64,000 nt of DNA from [Eubacterium] yurii subsp. margaretiae ATCC 43715. Lineage in GTDB: Bacteria > Bacillota > Clostridia > Peptostreptococcales > Filifactoraceae. Positions within the stretch are counted from its first letter, which is position 1; each line of letters opens with the position of its first letter. Below the pieces are notes generated by a model. It had not been told where the DNA came from, did not search any database, and saw only the letters and a list, made by a program, of their open reading frames with translations. The stretch is from the NCBI GenBank assembly GCA_000146855.1, contig GL405246.1, forward strand, positions 1,120,342-1,184,341, given 5' to 3'. A program made the position numbers and the translations under genes. Below, piece by piece: positions 17,579-27,620 of the stretch.

Positions 17579-19756
17579 ATGGAAATAAATAAACTTAACG
17601 AAATGCAACATCGTGCTGTAACAACTACAGATGGCGCAATACTCATACTTGCAGGAGCAGGATCAGGCAAGACGAGGGTTATTACGAACAAGATAGCCTA
17701 TCTTATAGAAGAGAAAAATGTAAATCCTTATAATATATTAGCAATAACTTTTACCAATAAGGCTGCCAAGGAAATGCTATCGAGAGTAGAGGAGATGATA
17801 GGGGAGGATTCAAGGAGAGTCTGGATTTCTACGTTCCATGCTTTTTGCTCAAAAGTATTAAGAATAGAGGCACATCATCTTGATTACGACAATAACTTTA
17901 CTATTTACGATACTACTGATAAACAAACACTGATAAAGAATTGTATGGAGGCCTTGGACTATAGTAAACAAAGTATTTCACCTTCACTTATTGCATCTGA
18001 AATCTCTAAGGCGAAAGACTCTATGATTGACGTTCAAGAGTATGAAAACACATATGAGTCTGATTATATAGGGAGTAAAATTGCTAAAGTATATTCTTTG
18101 TATCAACAAGAGTTGAAAAAAAACAATGCCATGGACTTTGATGATTTGATATATAATTGTATACGATTATTTAAAGAACACAAGGATGTATTGGAAAAAT
18201 ATCAGTTTAAATTCAAGTATATAATGGTGGATGAATATCAGGATACAAATTACAGCCAATATCTACTTATTAAAATGTTGTCAGCAATGCACAAAAATAT
18301 CTGTGTGGTAGGAGATGACGATCAGTCTATATATACTTGGCGTGGAGCTGATATAAGAAATATTTTGGAGTTTGAAAAAGACTTTGATAATGTATTGCAG
18401 ATAAAGTTGGAGCAGAACTATCGCTCCACATCAAATATTATAAATGCTGCCCACTCAGTAATTAAAAAAAATAATGAGAGGAAAGAAAAAAAGATTTGGA
18501 CAGACGCTAATGATGGAGAGAAAATAAAGCTTTATAGTGCAGCAAGTGAAAGAGATGAATCTAACTATGTAGCAATAAATATAAAAAAAATGGTAGATAA
18601 TCAAGGATATGATTACAAGGATTTTGCTGTACTATATAGAGCAAATAGTTTGTCGAGAACCTATGAAGAAGCATTTATGAAGTATGGTATACCTTATAAG
18701 ATTTTTGGTGGACTGAAGTTTTACGATAGAATGGAAATAAAGGATATTTTGGCATACTTCAGAATAATAGACAATAAGTTTGATGATATCTCACTAAAAA
18801 GGATAATAAATGTTCCGAAGAGAAGTATAGGCACAAAGACTATTGAGAAAATTGAAGCTTATGCAAAGGAAAACAATATGTCTATTCTTGATGCCATGGA
18901 TGAAGTGGATGATATAGTAAGTACAACTAAGACAAGGGAATCTGTTAAAAAGTTCAAACTCTTAATATCATCACTTAAGACTTTGGCAAATGTGCTACCT
19001 GTTAGCGAGTTATTGGATAAGGTTTTGGAAAATACTAATTATAAGAAGTTATATTTAGAAGAAAACTCTGTTGAAAATCAGTCAAGGTTGGAAAATATAG
19101 ACGAATTGAAGTCAGTTGTCAAAGAGTTTGAGTTAAATTCTGAAGATAAGACTTTGTCAGCTTTCTTACAGAATGCATCATTGTCAACAGATATGGACGA
19201 GAAGATACAAAATGACAACTATGTTAGCCTAATGACAATACACAGCAGCAAAGGATTGGAGTTTAGAGCTGTATTTCTTGTAGCACTTGAGGAAGATATC
19301 TTTCCATCATCAAGGTCAATTCTTGAAGAATCAAAGCTTGAAGAAGAAAGAAGGCTTTGTTATGTAGCAATCACAAGAGCAAAAGAAAAACTTTTTATGA
19401 CAAGATCTATTATGAGATTGCTTTATGGCAAGACTAATTGCAATATTGTCTCAAGATTTGTTGGTGAGATTGATACTAATTTTATCGAAAGTGACAATAA
19501 GGATGTAATACAAAAAAAGCTTCCTAAGGAAAAAGAAAGTTATTCATTATATCAAAAGTATGTAGAAAAATATAAGATTATAAATGAAAAGAAAAAAGAT
19601 GCACCACAAGAATTGTCTGTAGGTGTAAAAGTAAGTCATAAGACATTTGGCGTTGGTACAGTTGTAGGGAAAACCGGAGGTAAATTCACTATAGCCTTTG
19701 ATAAAGTAGGGGTTAAAACAATAGATACTACTGTTGTGAAACTTCAAGTATTATAA
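17579..19756 (+). CDS. pcrA: ATP-dependent DNA helicase PcrA (UvrD/Rep family)
   Basis: Superfamily 1 3'-5' helicase for repair, replication restart and removal of RecA. 725 residues from ATG 17579 (GGAG six bases upstream; the ATG at 17567 has none). Motif I AGAGSGKT is at residues 25-32, motif Ia TFTNKAA, motif II VDEYQDTN near 218, motif III GDDDQSIYTWRGAD, motif IV QNYRS, motif V TIHSSKGLEF and motif VI VAITRAK. The C-terminal VGVKVSHKTFGVGTVVG segment is the Tudor-like domain that binds RNA polymerase in Gram-positive PcrA. Single-gene transcript; ligA is not adjacent. Confidence 0.95.
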   Translation: MEINKLNEMQHRAVTTTDGAILILAGAGSGKTRVITNKIAYLIEEKNVNPYNILAITFTNKAAKEMLSRVEEMIGEDSRRVWISTFHAFCSKVLRIEAHHLDYDNNFTIYDTTDKQTLIKNCMEALDYSKQSISPSLIASEISKAKDSMIDVQEYENTYESDYIGSKIAKVYSLYQQELKKNNAMDFDDLIYNCIRLFKEHKDVLEKYQFKFKYIMVDEYQDTNYSQYLLIKMLSAMHKNICVVGDDDQSIYTWRGADIRNILEFEKDFDNVLQIKLEQNYRSTSNIINAAHSVIKKNNERKEKKIWTDANDGEKIKLYSAASERDESNYVAINIKKMVDNQGYDYKDFAVLYRANSLSRTYEEAFMKYGIPYKIFGGLKFYDRMEIKDILAYFRIIDNKFDDISLKRIINVPKRSIGTKTIEKIEAYAKENNMSILDAMDEVDDIVSTTKTRESVKKFKLLISSLKTLANVLPVSELLDKVLENTNYKKLYLEENSVENQSRLENIDELKSVVKEFELNSEDKTLSAFLQNASLSTDMDEKIQNDNYVSLMTIHSSKGLEFRAVFLVALEEDIFPSSRSILEESKLEEERRLCYVAITRAKEKLFMTRSIMRLLYGKTNCNIVSRFVGEIDTNFIESDNKDVIQKKLPKEKESYSLYQKYVEKYKIINEKKKDAPQELSVGVKVSHKTFGVGTVVGKTGGKFTIAFDKVGVKTIDTTVVKLQVL

Positions 19757-19904
19757 AAAATACTGGTGTTTGATACTGAAATTTAGAATAAACTTTTATT
19801 CTATTATTTAAAAATTTAGTAAAAATCTCAAAATACTTGCAAAAAAATAAATTTTTAATTATTTTATAAAGATATAATTAATATATGCAACTTTTATAGA
19901 ATTG

Positions 19905-19949
19905 AATAAGGATAATCAAACCTTGCTATAAGATTAGATTATCCTTATT
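19905..19949. terminator. Bidirectional terminator between pcrA and the transaldolase gene
   Basis: A perfect 13-bp stem AATAAGGATAATC / GATTATCCTTATT with a 19-base loop and T-rich flanks lies between two convergent genes. Confidence 0.85.
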
Positions 19950-19962
19950 TTCATATAAAATA

Positions 19963-20610
19963 TTATTTTCCGAAAGCACCTTTCCAGTCATTCATAAAGC
20001 TTTCTATTCCCTTATCTGTAAGAGGATGTTTTACCATTTGTTGTAGCACTTTCATAGGTATTGTTGCTATGTGAGCACCGGCAAGTGCAGCGTCAACAAC
20101 GTGGAGAGGATGTCTTATACTTGCAGCTATAACTTCTGTATCATAGTCATAGTTGAAGAATATTTCAACTATAGTCCTTACTAGATCCATACCTTGTGAG
20201 CCTACGTCATCAAGTCTTCCTAAAAATGGGCTGACATAAGTGGCTCCGGCCTTTGCAGCTAAAAGAGCTTGATTTGGAGAAAATATCAAGGTTACATTTG
20301 TCTTTATGCCTTCTTTTGACAGCTTACTTACCGCCTTGAGTCCTTCAACGGTCATAGGAATTTTTATAACTATGTTTTTGTGAATTTTTACCAATTCTCT
20401 GGCTTCGTTTATCATGCCTTCGCTGTCTTCAGATATTACTTCTGCAGATATGGGACCGTCCACAATGTCACATATCTCTTTTACGACTTGTTTAAAATCC
20501 CTTTTTTCTTTAGCAATTAGTGAAGGGTTAGTAGTGACTCCATCAACTATACCCCAACTTGCACCTTCTTTGATTTCATCAATGTTTGCAGTATCAAGAA
20601 AAATCTTCAT
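19963..20610 (-). CDS. Small-type transaldolase / fructose-6-phosphate aldolase (TalC/FSA family)
   Basis: 215-residue class I aldolase of the short transaldolase family, acting in the non-oxidative pentose phosphate pathway or splitting fructose 6-phosphate. Motifs: [10 protein letters not shown] at the start, [12 protein letters not shown], the Schiff-base lysine in NIVIKIPMT near residue 85, [13 protein letters not shown] and [10 protein letters not shown]. Length is right for the family. Preceded by GGGAGAT. In Clostridia such proteins usually replace the long transaldolase; sequence alone cannot tell aldolase from transaldolase activity. Confidence 0.9.
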   Translation of the reverse strand: MKIFLDTANIDEIKEGASWGIVDGVTTNPSLIAKEKRDFKQVVKEICDIVDGPISAEVISEDSEGMINEARELVKIHKNIVIKIPMTVEGLKAVSKLSKEGIKTNVTLIFSPNQALLAAKAGATYVSPFLGRLDDVGSQGMDLVRTIVEIFFNYDYDTEVIAASIRHPLHVVDAALAGAHIATIPMKVLQQMVKHPLTDKGIESFMNDWKGAFGK

Positions 20611-20816
20611 AATCCATCTCCCTAAAGTTTTAAATTGTGATATTAATTTTTGTACTAAAATCCAATAAAATTATAGAAAATAATTTATATCTTTTTTTAA
20701 ATACTAATAAAGTTGAATAACTGATTAAAAATATAAGATTATTTAACTATAAGTTTAAAAGATTATCAGTATAATTACAAGTTTATAATTTTATTTAATT
20801 AGCAATCCATACTTAG

Positions 20817-22703
20817 CTAAATATTCACTATTACTCTAGTAACGTTGATATTTCCACCTTCCAAAATACCTATACCTGTAACTGTATCATCTGCGAGGAT
20901 TTTTTTGGCATCAATTACAGCACCATTAGAAAGTTGTTCTATTTTTGTCTTTGTATCATAGTACATCTTTATACTTTTTCCGTCGTTTTGTCTTATTTCG
21001 ATATACTTGTCTACTACATCTACAGATAAGACTTTGCCAGTTACTGTAGTTTGCTTGAATTCACCACTTGATATTATCTCTTCAACCATTCCGCCTGATG
21101 CGTATACTTCTACGGAATGACCTACTTTAAGAGAATAGATGTTTGTTCTCTTATCACCTATCCTTATTATAGCATTGTTATTTATAGTCAAAGTTCTTTC
21201 TTTATTTGAATTGTCTACTATGACGATTTTATTGTAGTCACTGTTAAGCTGAATGCTTTTTATATAGGCTGATCTGTATTTTTCGCTTTTTGCTTCTATA
21301 GTAACATCTGTTATCTTTTCTGCGTCTGTCTTAATAGTAGCCGTATCTCCTACAGCGATATCAGTTACGCTTACTCTTTTGTCATTTCTATAAATTTTTA
21401 TATCGTCTGCGAATTCTTTTCTTACTATTCCTAAATCCTTATCTTTTATAGTGATGGAGTTGTTTGTATAGTCGGTAATTTCTCCTGTAAGCTCAGATTT
21501 TTTATGTGTTATAGCTGCTTTTACTATGAGATTGTCTGTATAGTATGCGTCTATATCTGTACCCAAGGGTAGTTTGTTTACAGGAGTCAATACGTCATTA
21601 ACATAAATTTGAGTATCCTTATTATATCTTAGTACCTTATCTTCACTACTTACCTTTATAGTTATAGTAGTGGGATCAGAAGTGGTAAAGCTCACAATCT
21701 TTCCTGATACTCTCTTTTCTTCAGAATCTGCCATTATTTGAATAAGCTTTCCTTTGCTTAAAGTAAGAGTAACTTTTTGACCAACCTTTAAATCATTTAT
21801 TGAAGTAATGGCATCGCCTACTTTTATGGCAAGTTCATTTTTCTTTGCTGAATAATTTTGTATCTTATTGTCATCAGTAGTTAGAGAAATGCTTACATCA
21901 TCATTTGTAAGAGTAATCAAATTTATAGTTCCTGAAATATTTTGTACTTCAAGTGTTTCAGGTGTTTTTGGTTGAGTTGGTTGAGTTGGCTGAGTTGGTT
22001 GAGTAGGATTGTTTTCAAGGCTAGCTTTTTGAGAATACTTATAAGCGTTTGAAAGCATTACAGCAGTTTCGGCTCTTGTCACAGAGTTATTAGGTTTGAA
22101 AAAACCAGTTCCATCGCCTTCTTTTGAAAGAACGCCCTTTCTTTGTAATAGCTCTATATAAGGAACAGCATCTTTGATTATAGAGTCGTTGTCTTTGTAC
22201 GACAAAGTTGCGCTTTTATTTATTTCACCTTCAAGTCCTAGTCCTCTTACTAAAAATACACAAACTTCAAATCTCTTTGCAGTTATAGATTTTTTAGAAT
22301 TTGAGTCTACAAGCGCTGCTATCATTTCGTCTCTGTTAGGAATTATCTTTTTTTCAAGTGCAAAGACTACATAAGGTTTTGCCCAGTCTTCTATCTTTGC
22401 TTTCTCAAGTCTGTCATTATACTTTGATATATTGTTTTTGTATGTTATATCAATTTCAGACTTTGAATATAGATTTGAAATCATAATTAGTGATTCAATT
22501 CTTGTTACAGGAGAACCAGGTCTGAATATTCCATCAGGATATCCAGATATAAGCCCTTTTTCACTTGTGTCTTCAACAAATTTTTCAGCCCAAGCATATC
22601 CCTGCATATCTCCAAATTTTATTGCATGGGAAGTATTTGCAGATAAAACAGCTGAAAAAATTAGAGAAAATGCTAAAATTTTACGAAATAACTTAAATTT
22701 CAA
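20817..22703 (-). CDS. S-layer homology (SLH) domain surface protein
   Basis: 628 residues, exported by an N-terminal signal peptide (basic start, hydrophobic core, Ala-Asn-Thr-Ser-His-Ala cleavage region near 27). Three SLH domains follow: about 30-85 (GLISGYPDGIFRPGSPVTRIE), 100-165 (divergent) and 170-225 (FFKPNNSVTRAETAVMLSNAY). They usually bind pyruvylated wall polysaccharide. A PTQ-repeat linker (235-250) leads to ~380 residues of repeating beta-rich modules of roughly 60-70 residues (patterns such as VSGKIVSF, LTGEITDYTNNSITI, VTGKVLSVD). TTG start with AAGG upstream. Structural S-layer or surface role; no enzymatic motif seen. Confidence 0.85.
   Translation of the reverse strand: MKFKLFRKILAFSLIFSAVLSANTSHAIKFGDMQGYAWAEKFVEDTSEKGLISGYPDGIFRPGSPVTRIESLIMISNLYSKSEIDITYKNNISKYNDRLEKAKIEDWAKPYVVFALEKKIIPNRDEMIAALVDSNSKKSITAKRFEVCVFLVRGLGLEGEINKSATLSYKDNDSIIKDAVPYIELLQRKGVLSKEGDGTGFFKPNNSVTRAETAVMLSNAYKYSQKASLENNPTQPTQPTQPTQPKTPETLEVQNISGTINLITLTNDDVSISLTTDDNKIQNYSAKKNELAIKVGDAITSINDLKVGQKVTLTLSKGKLIQIMADSEEKRVSGKIVSFTTSDPTTITIKVSSEDKVLRYNKDTQIYVNDVLTPVNKLPLGTDIDAYYTDNLIVKAAITHKKSELTGEITDYTNNSITIKDKDLGIVRKEFADDIKIYRNDKRVSVTDIAVGDTATIKTDAEKITDVTIEAKSEKYRSAYIKSIQLNSDYNKIVIVDNSNKERTLTINNNAIIRIGDKRTNIYSLKVGHSVEVYASGGMVEEIISSGEFKQTTVTGKVLSVDVVDKYIEIRQNDGKSIKMYYDTKTKIEQLSNGAVIDAKKILADDTVTGIGILEGGNINVTRVIVNI
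21968..22003 (-). repeat. Four tandem 9-bp repeats encoding the PTQ linker
   Basis: Plus-strand unit TTGGTTGAG occurs four times without gaps (third copy has one C), encoding four Pro-Thr-Gln units in the SLH protein linker. Such a repeat can change length by slipped-strand copying without loss of frame. Confidence 0.9.
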
Positions 22704-22738
22704 TCTAATACCTTCTTTCTTATTTAATGATATAATAG

Positions 22739-23611
22739 TTAATATTTATTTACCAATTCCTTTAAATAATTTAAAAACTCATCCTTTAATTCGTTATTTT
22801 TTAATGCGAACTCTACAGTTGCCTGTAAAAATCCGAACTTTTCTCCAACGTCGTATCTTTTGCCTTCAAATTCATAAGCGTACATTGCTTGTGTTTCGCA
22901 TAAGGTTTTAAGAGCGTCTGTAAGTTGGATTTCATTATTCTTACCGGGTTTTTGATTTTCAAGAATTTTGAAAATATCAGGCTTGAGTATATATCTTCCT
23001 AGTATAGCTATATTTGATGGTGCACTTTCAATATCAGGTTTTTCAACAAGGTCTTTAATGAGATGTATGTTTTCATCAATGTATTTTCCTTTAATGATAC
23101 CATACTTATTTACGTCATTTTTGTCAATCTCCTGTACACCTATTATAGTCGTATTATACTCATAATATATGTCAAGCAACTGTTTTAAGCAAGGTGTTTT
23201 AGAGTCAACTATGTCGTCACCTAGAATTACTGCAAAGGGTTCATCACCTATGAAACTTTTTGCGCATAATATCGCATGCCCAAGTCCCCTTGGTTCCTTT
23301 TGTCTTATATATTGGATGTTTATCATATCACTGATATGCCTTACCATCTCCAACATTTCGGTTTTACCACTTTTTTCCAGTTCAAGTTCTAGCTCTATAG
23401 ACTTGTCAAAATGATCTTCTATAGATTTTTTATTTCTTCCAGTTATTATCAATATCTCTTCTATACCTGAGTCGATTGCTTCTTCAATTATATATTGAAG
23501 AGTAGGTTTATCGACTATAGGCAACATTTCTTTGGGTTGAGCCTTTGTTGCCGGCAAAAATCTCGTACCCAAGCCGGCAGCAGGTATTATAGCTTTTTTT
23601 ACTAAGGGCAT
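22739..23611 (-). CDS. galU: UTP--glucose-1-phosphate uridylyltransferase
   Basis: Makes UDP-glucose for wall polysaccharide, glycolipid or galactose pathways. 290 residues, normal for GalU/GtaB. Nucleotide-binding start AAGLGTRFLPATKAQPKEMLP (catalytic Arg/Lys included) at residues 10-30, then YIRQKEPRGLGHAI, VILGDDIVD and DLVEKPD. GAGG precedes ATG 23611. It lies 35 bases upstream of the SLH gene on the same strand, so both may be co-transcribed, linking surface sugar supply with an anchored surface protein. Confidence 0.95.
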   Translation of the reverse strand: MPLVKKAIIPAAGLGTRFLPATKAQPKEMLPIVDKPTLQYIIEEAIDSGIEEILIITGRNKKSIEDHFDKSIELELELEKSGKTEMLEMVRHISDMINIQYIRQKEPRGLGHAILCAKSFIGDEPFAVILGDDIVDSKTPCLKQLLDIYYEYNTTIIGVQEIDKNDVNKYGIIKGKYIDENIHLIKDLVEKPDIESAPSNIAILGRYILKPDIFKILENQKPGKNNEIQLTDALKTLCETQAMYAYEFEGKRYDVGEKFGFLQATVEFALKNNELKDEFLNYLKELVNKY

Positions 23612-23745
23612 ATTATTACCTCACTTAAAGTATTTTCTATAATTCTACCATAAAAAATTGAAAAATACATTAATTGTAAAATAAATTTAAACATTGTTAT
23701 AGTTTTTTTAAACATTTTCTTAGATTATGAAAAAACTAAATTGAT

Positions 23746-23774
23746 TTGCAAATATATTTAATTTTTTGTATAAT
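23746..23774 (+). promoter_or_regulatory. Promoter of the methyltransferase-plsY-gpsA operon
   Basis: TTGCAA, exactly 17 bases, TATAAT. It lies across the in-frame TTG at 23766, which rules that codon out as the start of the downstream gene. Confidence 0.75.
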
Positions 23775-23825
23775 AATAGCGATTTAAGAAATTGTTTAAT
23801 TAATTACGGTATTTCAGGAGAAAAT

Positions 23826-24698
23826 ATGCTTTTAGTTTCAGATAAATGGAAAGAATATGAGATTTTATATGCAGGTAAAGGTGCAAAGACGGAAAGATGG
23901 GGACAGTATGTGCTTAAGCGTCCTGATCCTCAAATTTTTTGGGAAATGGATGAAAAATCAAATGTTAAAAATTTTCCTGATGCTATATACCATAGAAGCA
24001 ATAAAGGTGGAGGAAGTTGGGAATATATTAAAAAGTTACCTACAAGTTGGAATATAAGTTATAGAGATTTGATATTCAATGTAAAACCTACAGGATTTAA
24101 ACATACAGGTATCTTTCCGGAACAGGCTGTAAATTGGGATTATGCAAAGGAAAAGATAGAAAATAGCGATAAAAATATTAAGGTGTTAAATTTATTTGCG
24201 TATACAGGTTGTGCTACTTGCAATGCGTCAAAGTCTGGTGCAAAAGAAGTTGTGCACGTTGATGCCTCTAAGGGCATGACTCAGATTGCTAAAGAAAATG
24301 CAAAACTATGTGGTATAGAAAATAATTTTATAAGGTATATAGTAGATGACGTATTTAAGTTTATTGAAAAAGAGATAAGAAGAGGTAGAAAGTATGATGC
24401 TGTCATAATGGATCCTCCGTCTTACGGTAGAGGCACAAATGGTGAGATTTGGAAGCTAGAAGATAGTCTGATAAAACTACTTAGTCTGATAAATCAAGTG
24501 TTGGTGGAAAAACCACTATTTCTTATTGTGAGCTCATATACTACCGGGATTTCTTCTATATCTCTTAAAAATGTAATAAATACATCATCTTTGAGAAATA
24601 AATTTAAAAATATAGATACAGGAGAGCTTTCACTACCTATTAAAGACAGTGATTTGCTTTTGCCTTGCGGTATTTATGCAAGATGCGACAATTGTTAA
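23826..24698 (+). CDS. Class I SAM-dependent methyltransferase (RlmI/COG1092-like)
   Basis: 290 residues. The SAM-binding fold is clear: VLNLFAYTGCAT, then VHVDASKGM, a DDVFKFI strand and the catalytic-loop motif MDPPSYGRG. The layout matches COG1092 rRNA cytosine methyltransferase-like proteins, but it lacks an obvious N-terminal PUA domain, so the target is uncertain. Start at ATG 23826, five bases after AGGAG; upstream in-frame codons lie within the promoter. It precedes plsY by 24 bases. Confidence 0.8.
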   Translation: MLLVSDKWKEYEILYAGKGAKTERWGQYVLKRPDPQIFWEMDEKSNVKNFPDAIYHRSNKGGGSWEYIKKLPTSWNISYRDLIFNVKPTGFKHTGIFPEQAVNWDYAKEKIENSDKNIKVLNLFAYTGCATCNASKSGAKEVVHVDASKGMTQIAKENAKLCGIENNFIRYIVDDVFKFIEKEIRRGRKYDAVIMDPPSYGRGTNGEIWKLEDSLIKLLSLINQVLVEKPLFLIVSSYTTGISSISLKNVINTSSLRNKFKNIDTGELSLPIKDSDLLLPCGIYARCDNC

Positions 24699-24722
24699 AG
24701 TATATTTAGTTGGGAGTTTGGA

Positions 24723-25310
24723 ATGTTTGAATTGATAATAATAGTGCTAGTGTCATATCTGATAGGCAGTATTTCTCCATCGTATATATTTGGCAGGATA
24801 CATCATATGGACATCAGAAAGACAGGTTCAGGAAATGCCGGCACAACAAATACTTTGAGAGTATTAGGAAAGAAAATTGCTCTTGCTGTATTTGTAATTG
24901 ATTTTTTTAAGGGCTTTTTTGTGGCTTTTTTTGTGAGGAATTTTTTTTCAATGGATTATGCACTAATAGCTGCTGTATCTGTTGTACTAGGTCATATTTT
25001 TCCTGTTTTTTTGGGATTTAAGGGTGGTAAAGGCGTGGCTACTACACTTGGAGTTTTATATTGTCTTTTTTTGAAAGAGATTTTGATATGCTCGGTGATA
25101 GGAATTATCTTATTAGTTTTATTCAGGTATGTTTCCTTTGCAGGACTAGTTACTCTATTTTTAGTCAATATCGTGATCTTGATATTTAATCAACCACACA
25201 AATATCTCATATATACAGGGTTTTTGTTTGTATTAATTGCCATAAAACATAAAGAAAATATTAAAAGATTGATAAATCATACCGAAAGAAAAATAGGGGA
25301 AAAGTCATAA
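24723..25310 (+). CDS. plsY: Acyl-phosphate:glycerol-3-phosphate acyltransferase PlsY
   Basis: Integral membrane enzyme, 195 residues with five or more hydrophobic segments, that puts the first acyl chain on glycerol 3-phosphate to make lysophosphatidic acid. The PlsY motifs are all there: SISPSYIFGR, KTGSGNAGTTNTLRVLG, and GHIFPVFLGFKGGKGVATTLG. Normal length. It sits 12 bases before gpsA, which makes its glycerol 3-phosphate substrate. It contains an intact T8 tract (24941-24948), showing that such runs are not always broken here. Acyl-phosphate synthase PlsX is not in the window. Confidence 0.95.
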   Translation: MFELIIIVLVSYLIGSISPSYIFGRIHHMDIRKTGSGNAGTTNTLRVLGKKIALAVFVIDFFKGFFVAFFVRNFFSMDYALIAAVSVVLGHIFPVFLGFKGGKGVATTLGVLYCLFLKEILICSVIGIILLVLFRYVSFAGLVTLFLVNIVILIFNQPHKYLIYTGFLFVLIAIKHKENIKRLINHTERKIGEKS

Positions 25311-25322
25311 TAGGAGGAGTAT

Positions 25323-26340
25323 ATGAATGTATCTGTAATTGGAGCTGGAAGCTGGGGTAGCAGTCTTGCTCTTGTTTTGGAAGAAAATAAACATAATGTA
25401 TGCTTGTACATGAGAAGGGCTGAACAACTTGAAGAACTTAAAAAGTTTGGCACAAATTCCAAATATCTTAAGGATGTGAATTTTCCTAAAAGTATAGCTT
25501 ATACTACAAACATAAAAGATGCTATAGACTTTGGAGATGTAATAATACTTAGTGTAACTACACAATCTACTAGAGAATTTTTGGAAAAGATAAAACCTTA
25601 TTTGACTGACAAAAAAATAGTAGTTAATGTATCAAAGGGAATAGAGATAAAGACAAATTTGAGAATTTCCCAAATCTATGATGAGATTATAGCTAACGAT
25701 AATTTTGCGGTGCTTTCCGGTCCATCTCATGCAGAAGAAGTATCTAAAAAAAATGCCAACTACTATAGTGTCTTCGTCAAAAAATAAAGAAATTGCGGAA
25801 ACCATACAGCATATATTTTCAAATGACTATTTTAGAGTATATACAAATAGCGACTTAATTGGAGTAGAGCTTGGTGGAGCGCTCAAGAACATAATTGCTC
25901 TTGGAAGTGGAGTTTGTGATGCTGTAGGTTATGGAGATAATACAAAGGCAGGAATAATCACAAGAGGAATACATGAGATTGCAAGATTGGGAGTAAAGTT
26001 AGGAGCAAATCCTCTTACATTCTCTGGACTTACGGGAATAGGAGATTTGATTGTTACCTGCACTTCATCACACTCAAGAAACAAACGAGCAGGAGCATTT
26101 ATAGCTCAAGGATATGATATTGATACAGTACAGGAGAAGGTTGGAATGGCTGTAGAAGGCATATCTACAACGTTGGCAGGATATGAGTTGTCTAAACAAC
26201 ATGATATAGCAATGCCAATAACAGAAGCTATTTACAATGTAATATACAATTCAAAGGATATTAAACAATGTGTAAAATCACTTATGAACAGAGATAAAAA
26301 ATCTGAACTTATGTCTGAAGACAACTTTGTATCATTTTAA
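25323..26340 (+). CDS. gpsA: NAD(P)-dependent glycerol-3-phosphate dehydrogenase, frame broken at an A8 tract
   Basis: Reduces dihydroxyacetone phosphate to sn-glycerol 3-phosphate for phospholipids. The first frame (from ATG 25323, AGGAGG upstream) gives the nucleotide-binding GAGSWGSSLA, NVSKGIE and LSGPSHAEEVSKK, then goes astray and stops at 25787. The second frame continues as MPTTIVSSS, then the active-site region GVELGGALKNIIAL, and GLTGIGDLIVTCTS. Removing one A from the A8 tract at 25746-25753 yields one protein of 338 residues, the usual GpsA length, with the family's AEEV....PTT junction intact. As GpsA is normally essential, an unrepaired null allele is unlikely. A strong terminator follows. 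Confidence 0.88.
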
Positions 26341-26359
26341 TGTTTTAAAAAATTAAAAG

Positions 26360-26403
26360 AAAAATAGTCTGTTATTATTTAAAATGATTAACAGACTATT
26401 TTT
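26360..26403 (+). terminator. Terminator of the plsY-gpsA operon
   Basis: Perfect 15-bp stem AAAAATAGTCTGTTA / TAACAGACTATTTTT with a 14-base loop; the stem supplies its own T tail. Confidence 0.92.
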
Positions 26404-26508
26404 AATAAAAAATTTTACAAGCAAATCTATAAAATTATTTTTAAATTGTTTTTTTTAGTGTATAAATTTTAAGAATAGTATTTAATAATTATTTTGAGGA
26501 GATGGGGT

Positions 26509-27468
26509 ATGAAGAGAATAGCCGTACTCACAAGTGGTGGAGACGCTCCTGGCATGAATGCTGCAATTAGAGCGATAGTGAGATATTCCATTTATAAGGG
26601 TATTCAGATTTTTGGAATAGAAAGAGGATATAAAGGTCTTATAGAGGGTGATTTGAAAGAAATGAAGATACCGTCTGTAGGAGATATTATTCATCGTGGT
26701 GGAACAATGCTTCGTTCTGCAAGGTGTATGGAATTTTTGGAAGAAGAAGGAAGACAAAAAGCGCTTAATATATTGAATGTATTTAATATAGAGGGATTGG
26801 TGGTAATAGGCGGAGATGGTACTTTTAGAGGTGCACAAAAGATATCTAATGCCGGATTTCCTGTTATAGGTGTTCCTGCAACGATAGACAATGACCTTGC
26901 ATACACAGATTTTACAATAGGTTTTGATACTGCCCTCAATACAGTGCTAGATGCTGTTTCAAAGCTTAGAGATACAACTTCATCACATGAGAGAGTAAGT
27001 GTCATTGAAGTAATGGGTAGAGGTTGCGGAGATTTAGCTCTTTACGCCGGACTTGGTGGCGGAGCTGAAGAGATACTTGTACCTGAAAGAGATTATGACA
27101 TTGATAAGATATGTCAAAAGATACTTGCTTCTACAAATAGAGGTAAGACTCAAAGTATAATCATGGTGGCTGAAGGTGTAGGCTCTGCAGAGAGTATTTG
27201 TAAACAAATACAGGAAAAAACAGGACTTGATTCAAGGACTACAGTACTTGGACATATCCAAAGAGGAGGTAGCCCTACAGCAAAAGACAGAATACTTGCT
27301 AGTGAGTTTGGAGCTCACGCAGTACAGTGCTTAATTGATGGAAAATCTTCAAGAGTTGTTGGAGTAAGACAAAATAAGGTGATGGATATGGATATCGATG
27401 AAGCCTTGAGTATTAAAAATAGTTTTGATGATGGAATATATGAACTTACAAAGATATTGTCAATATAA
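26509..27468 (+). CDS. pfkA: 6-phosphofructokinase
   Basis: Glycolytic kinase, 319 residues, the standard length of bacterial ATP-PFK. Motifs: [15 protein letters not shown] (residues 8-22), GGDGTFRGA (the Gly-Gly-Asp-Gly typical of ATP-using forms), [27 protein letters not shown] and [14 protein letters not shown]. Start at ATG 26509 after GAGGAGATGGGG; the TTG at 26494 lies inside the ribosome binding region. It precedes pyk by 152 bases, the usual pfkA-pyk pair of low-GC Gram-positives. Confidence 0.96.
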   Translation: MKRIAVLTSGGDAPGMNAAIRAIVRYSIYKGIQIFGIERGYKGLIEGDLKEMKIPSVGDIIHRGGTMLRSARCMEFLEEEGRQKALNILNVFNIEGLVVIGGDGTFRGAQKISNAGFPVIGVPATIDNDLAYTDFTIGFDTALNTVLDAVSKLRDTTSSHERVSVIEVMGRGCGDLALYAGLGGGAEEILVPERDYDIDKICQKILASTNRGKTQSIIMVAEGVGSAESICKQIQEKTGLDSRTTVLGHIQRGGSPTAKDRILASEFGAHAVQCLIDGKSSRVVGVRQNKVMDMDIDEALSIKNSFDDGIYELTKILSI

Positions 27469-27620
27469 TTTTTTGATAAATTTCAATATAATCTATATTT
27501 GCTAAATAAGTTGAAAATAATTTAATATTAGACTTTAGTAAGAAAAATAAAAAGTTTATATTGGTTTGAATATTGATATGTAAATAAGATAAATTTTGAC
27601 TAAGATTGAAAGGGTAATTT

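Noticed and set aside
21968..22003. Short tandem repeats as a CRISPR or mobile-element feature
   Set aside because: They are four in-frame 9-bp units encoding a Pro-Thr-Gln linker; no spacers or transposase.
23766..23825. TTG 23766 as the methyltransferase start
   Set aside because: It lies inside the TTGCAA-17-TATAAT promoter; ATG 23826 has AGGAG at five bases.
25705..26340. Second half of gpsA as a separate gene starting at ATG 25705
   Set aside because: Its first 16 codons are the wrong frame of the first half, and no ribosome binding site precedes it; the junction matches one GpsA protein.
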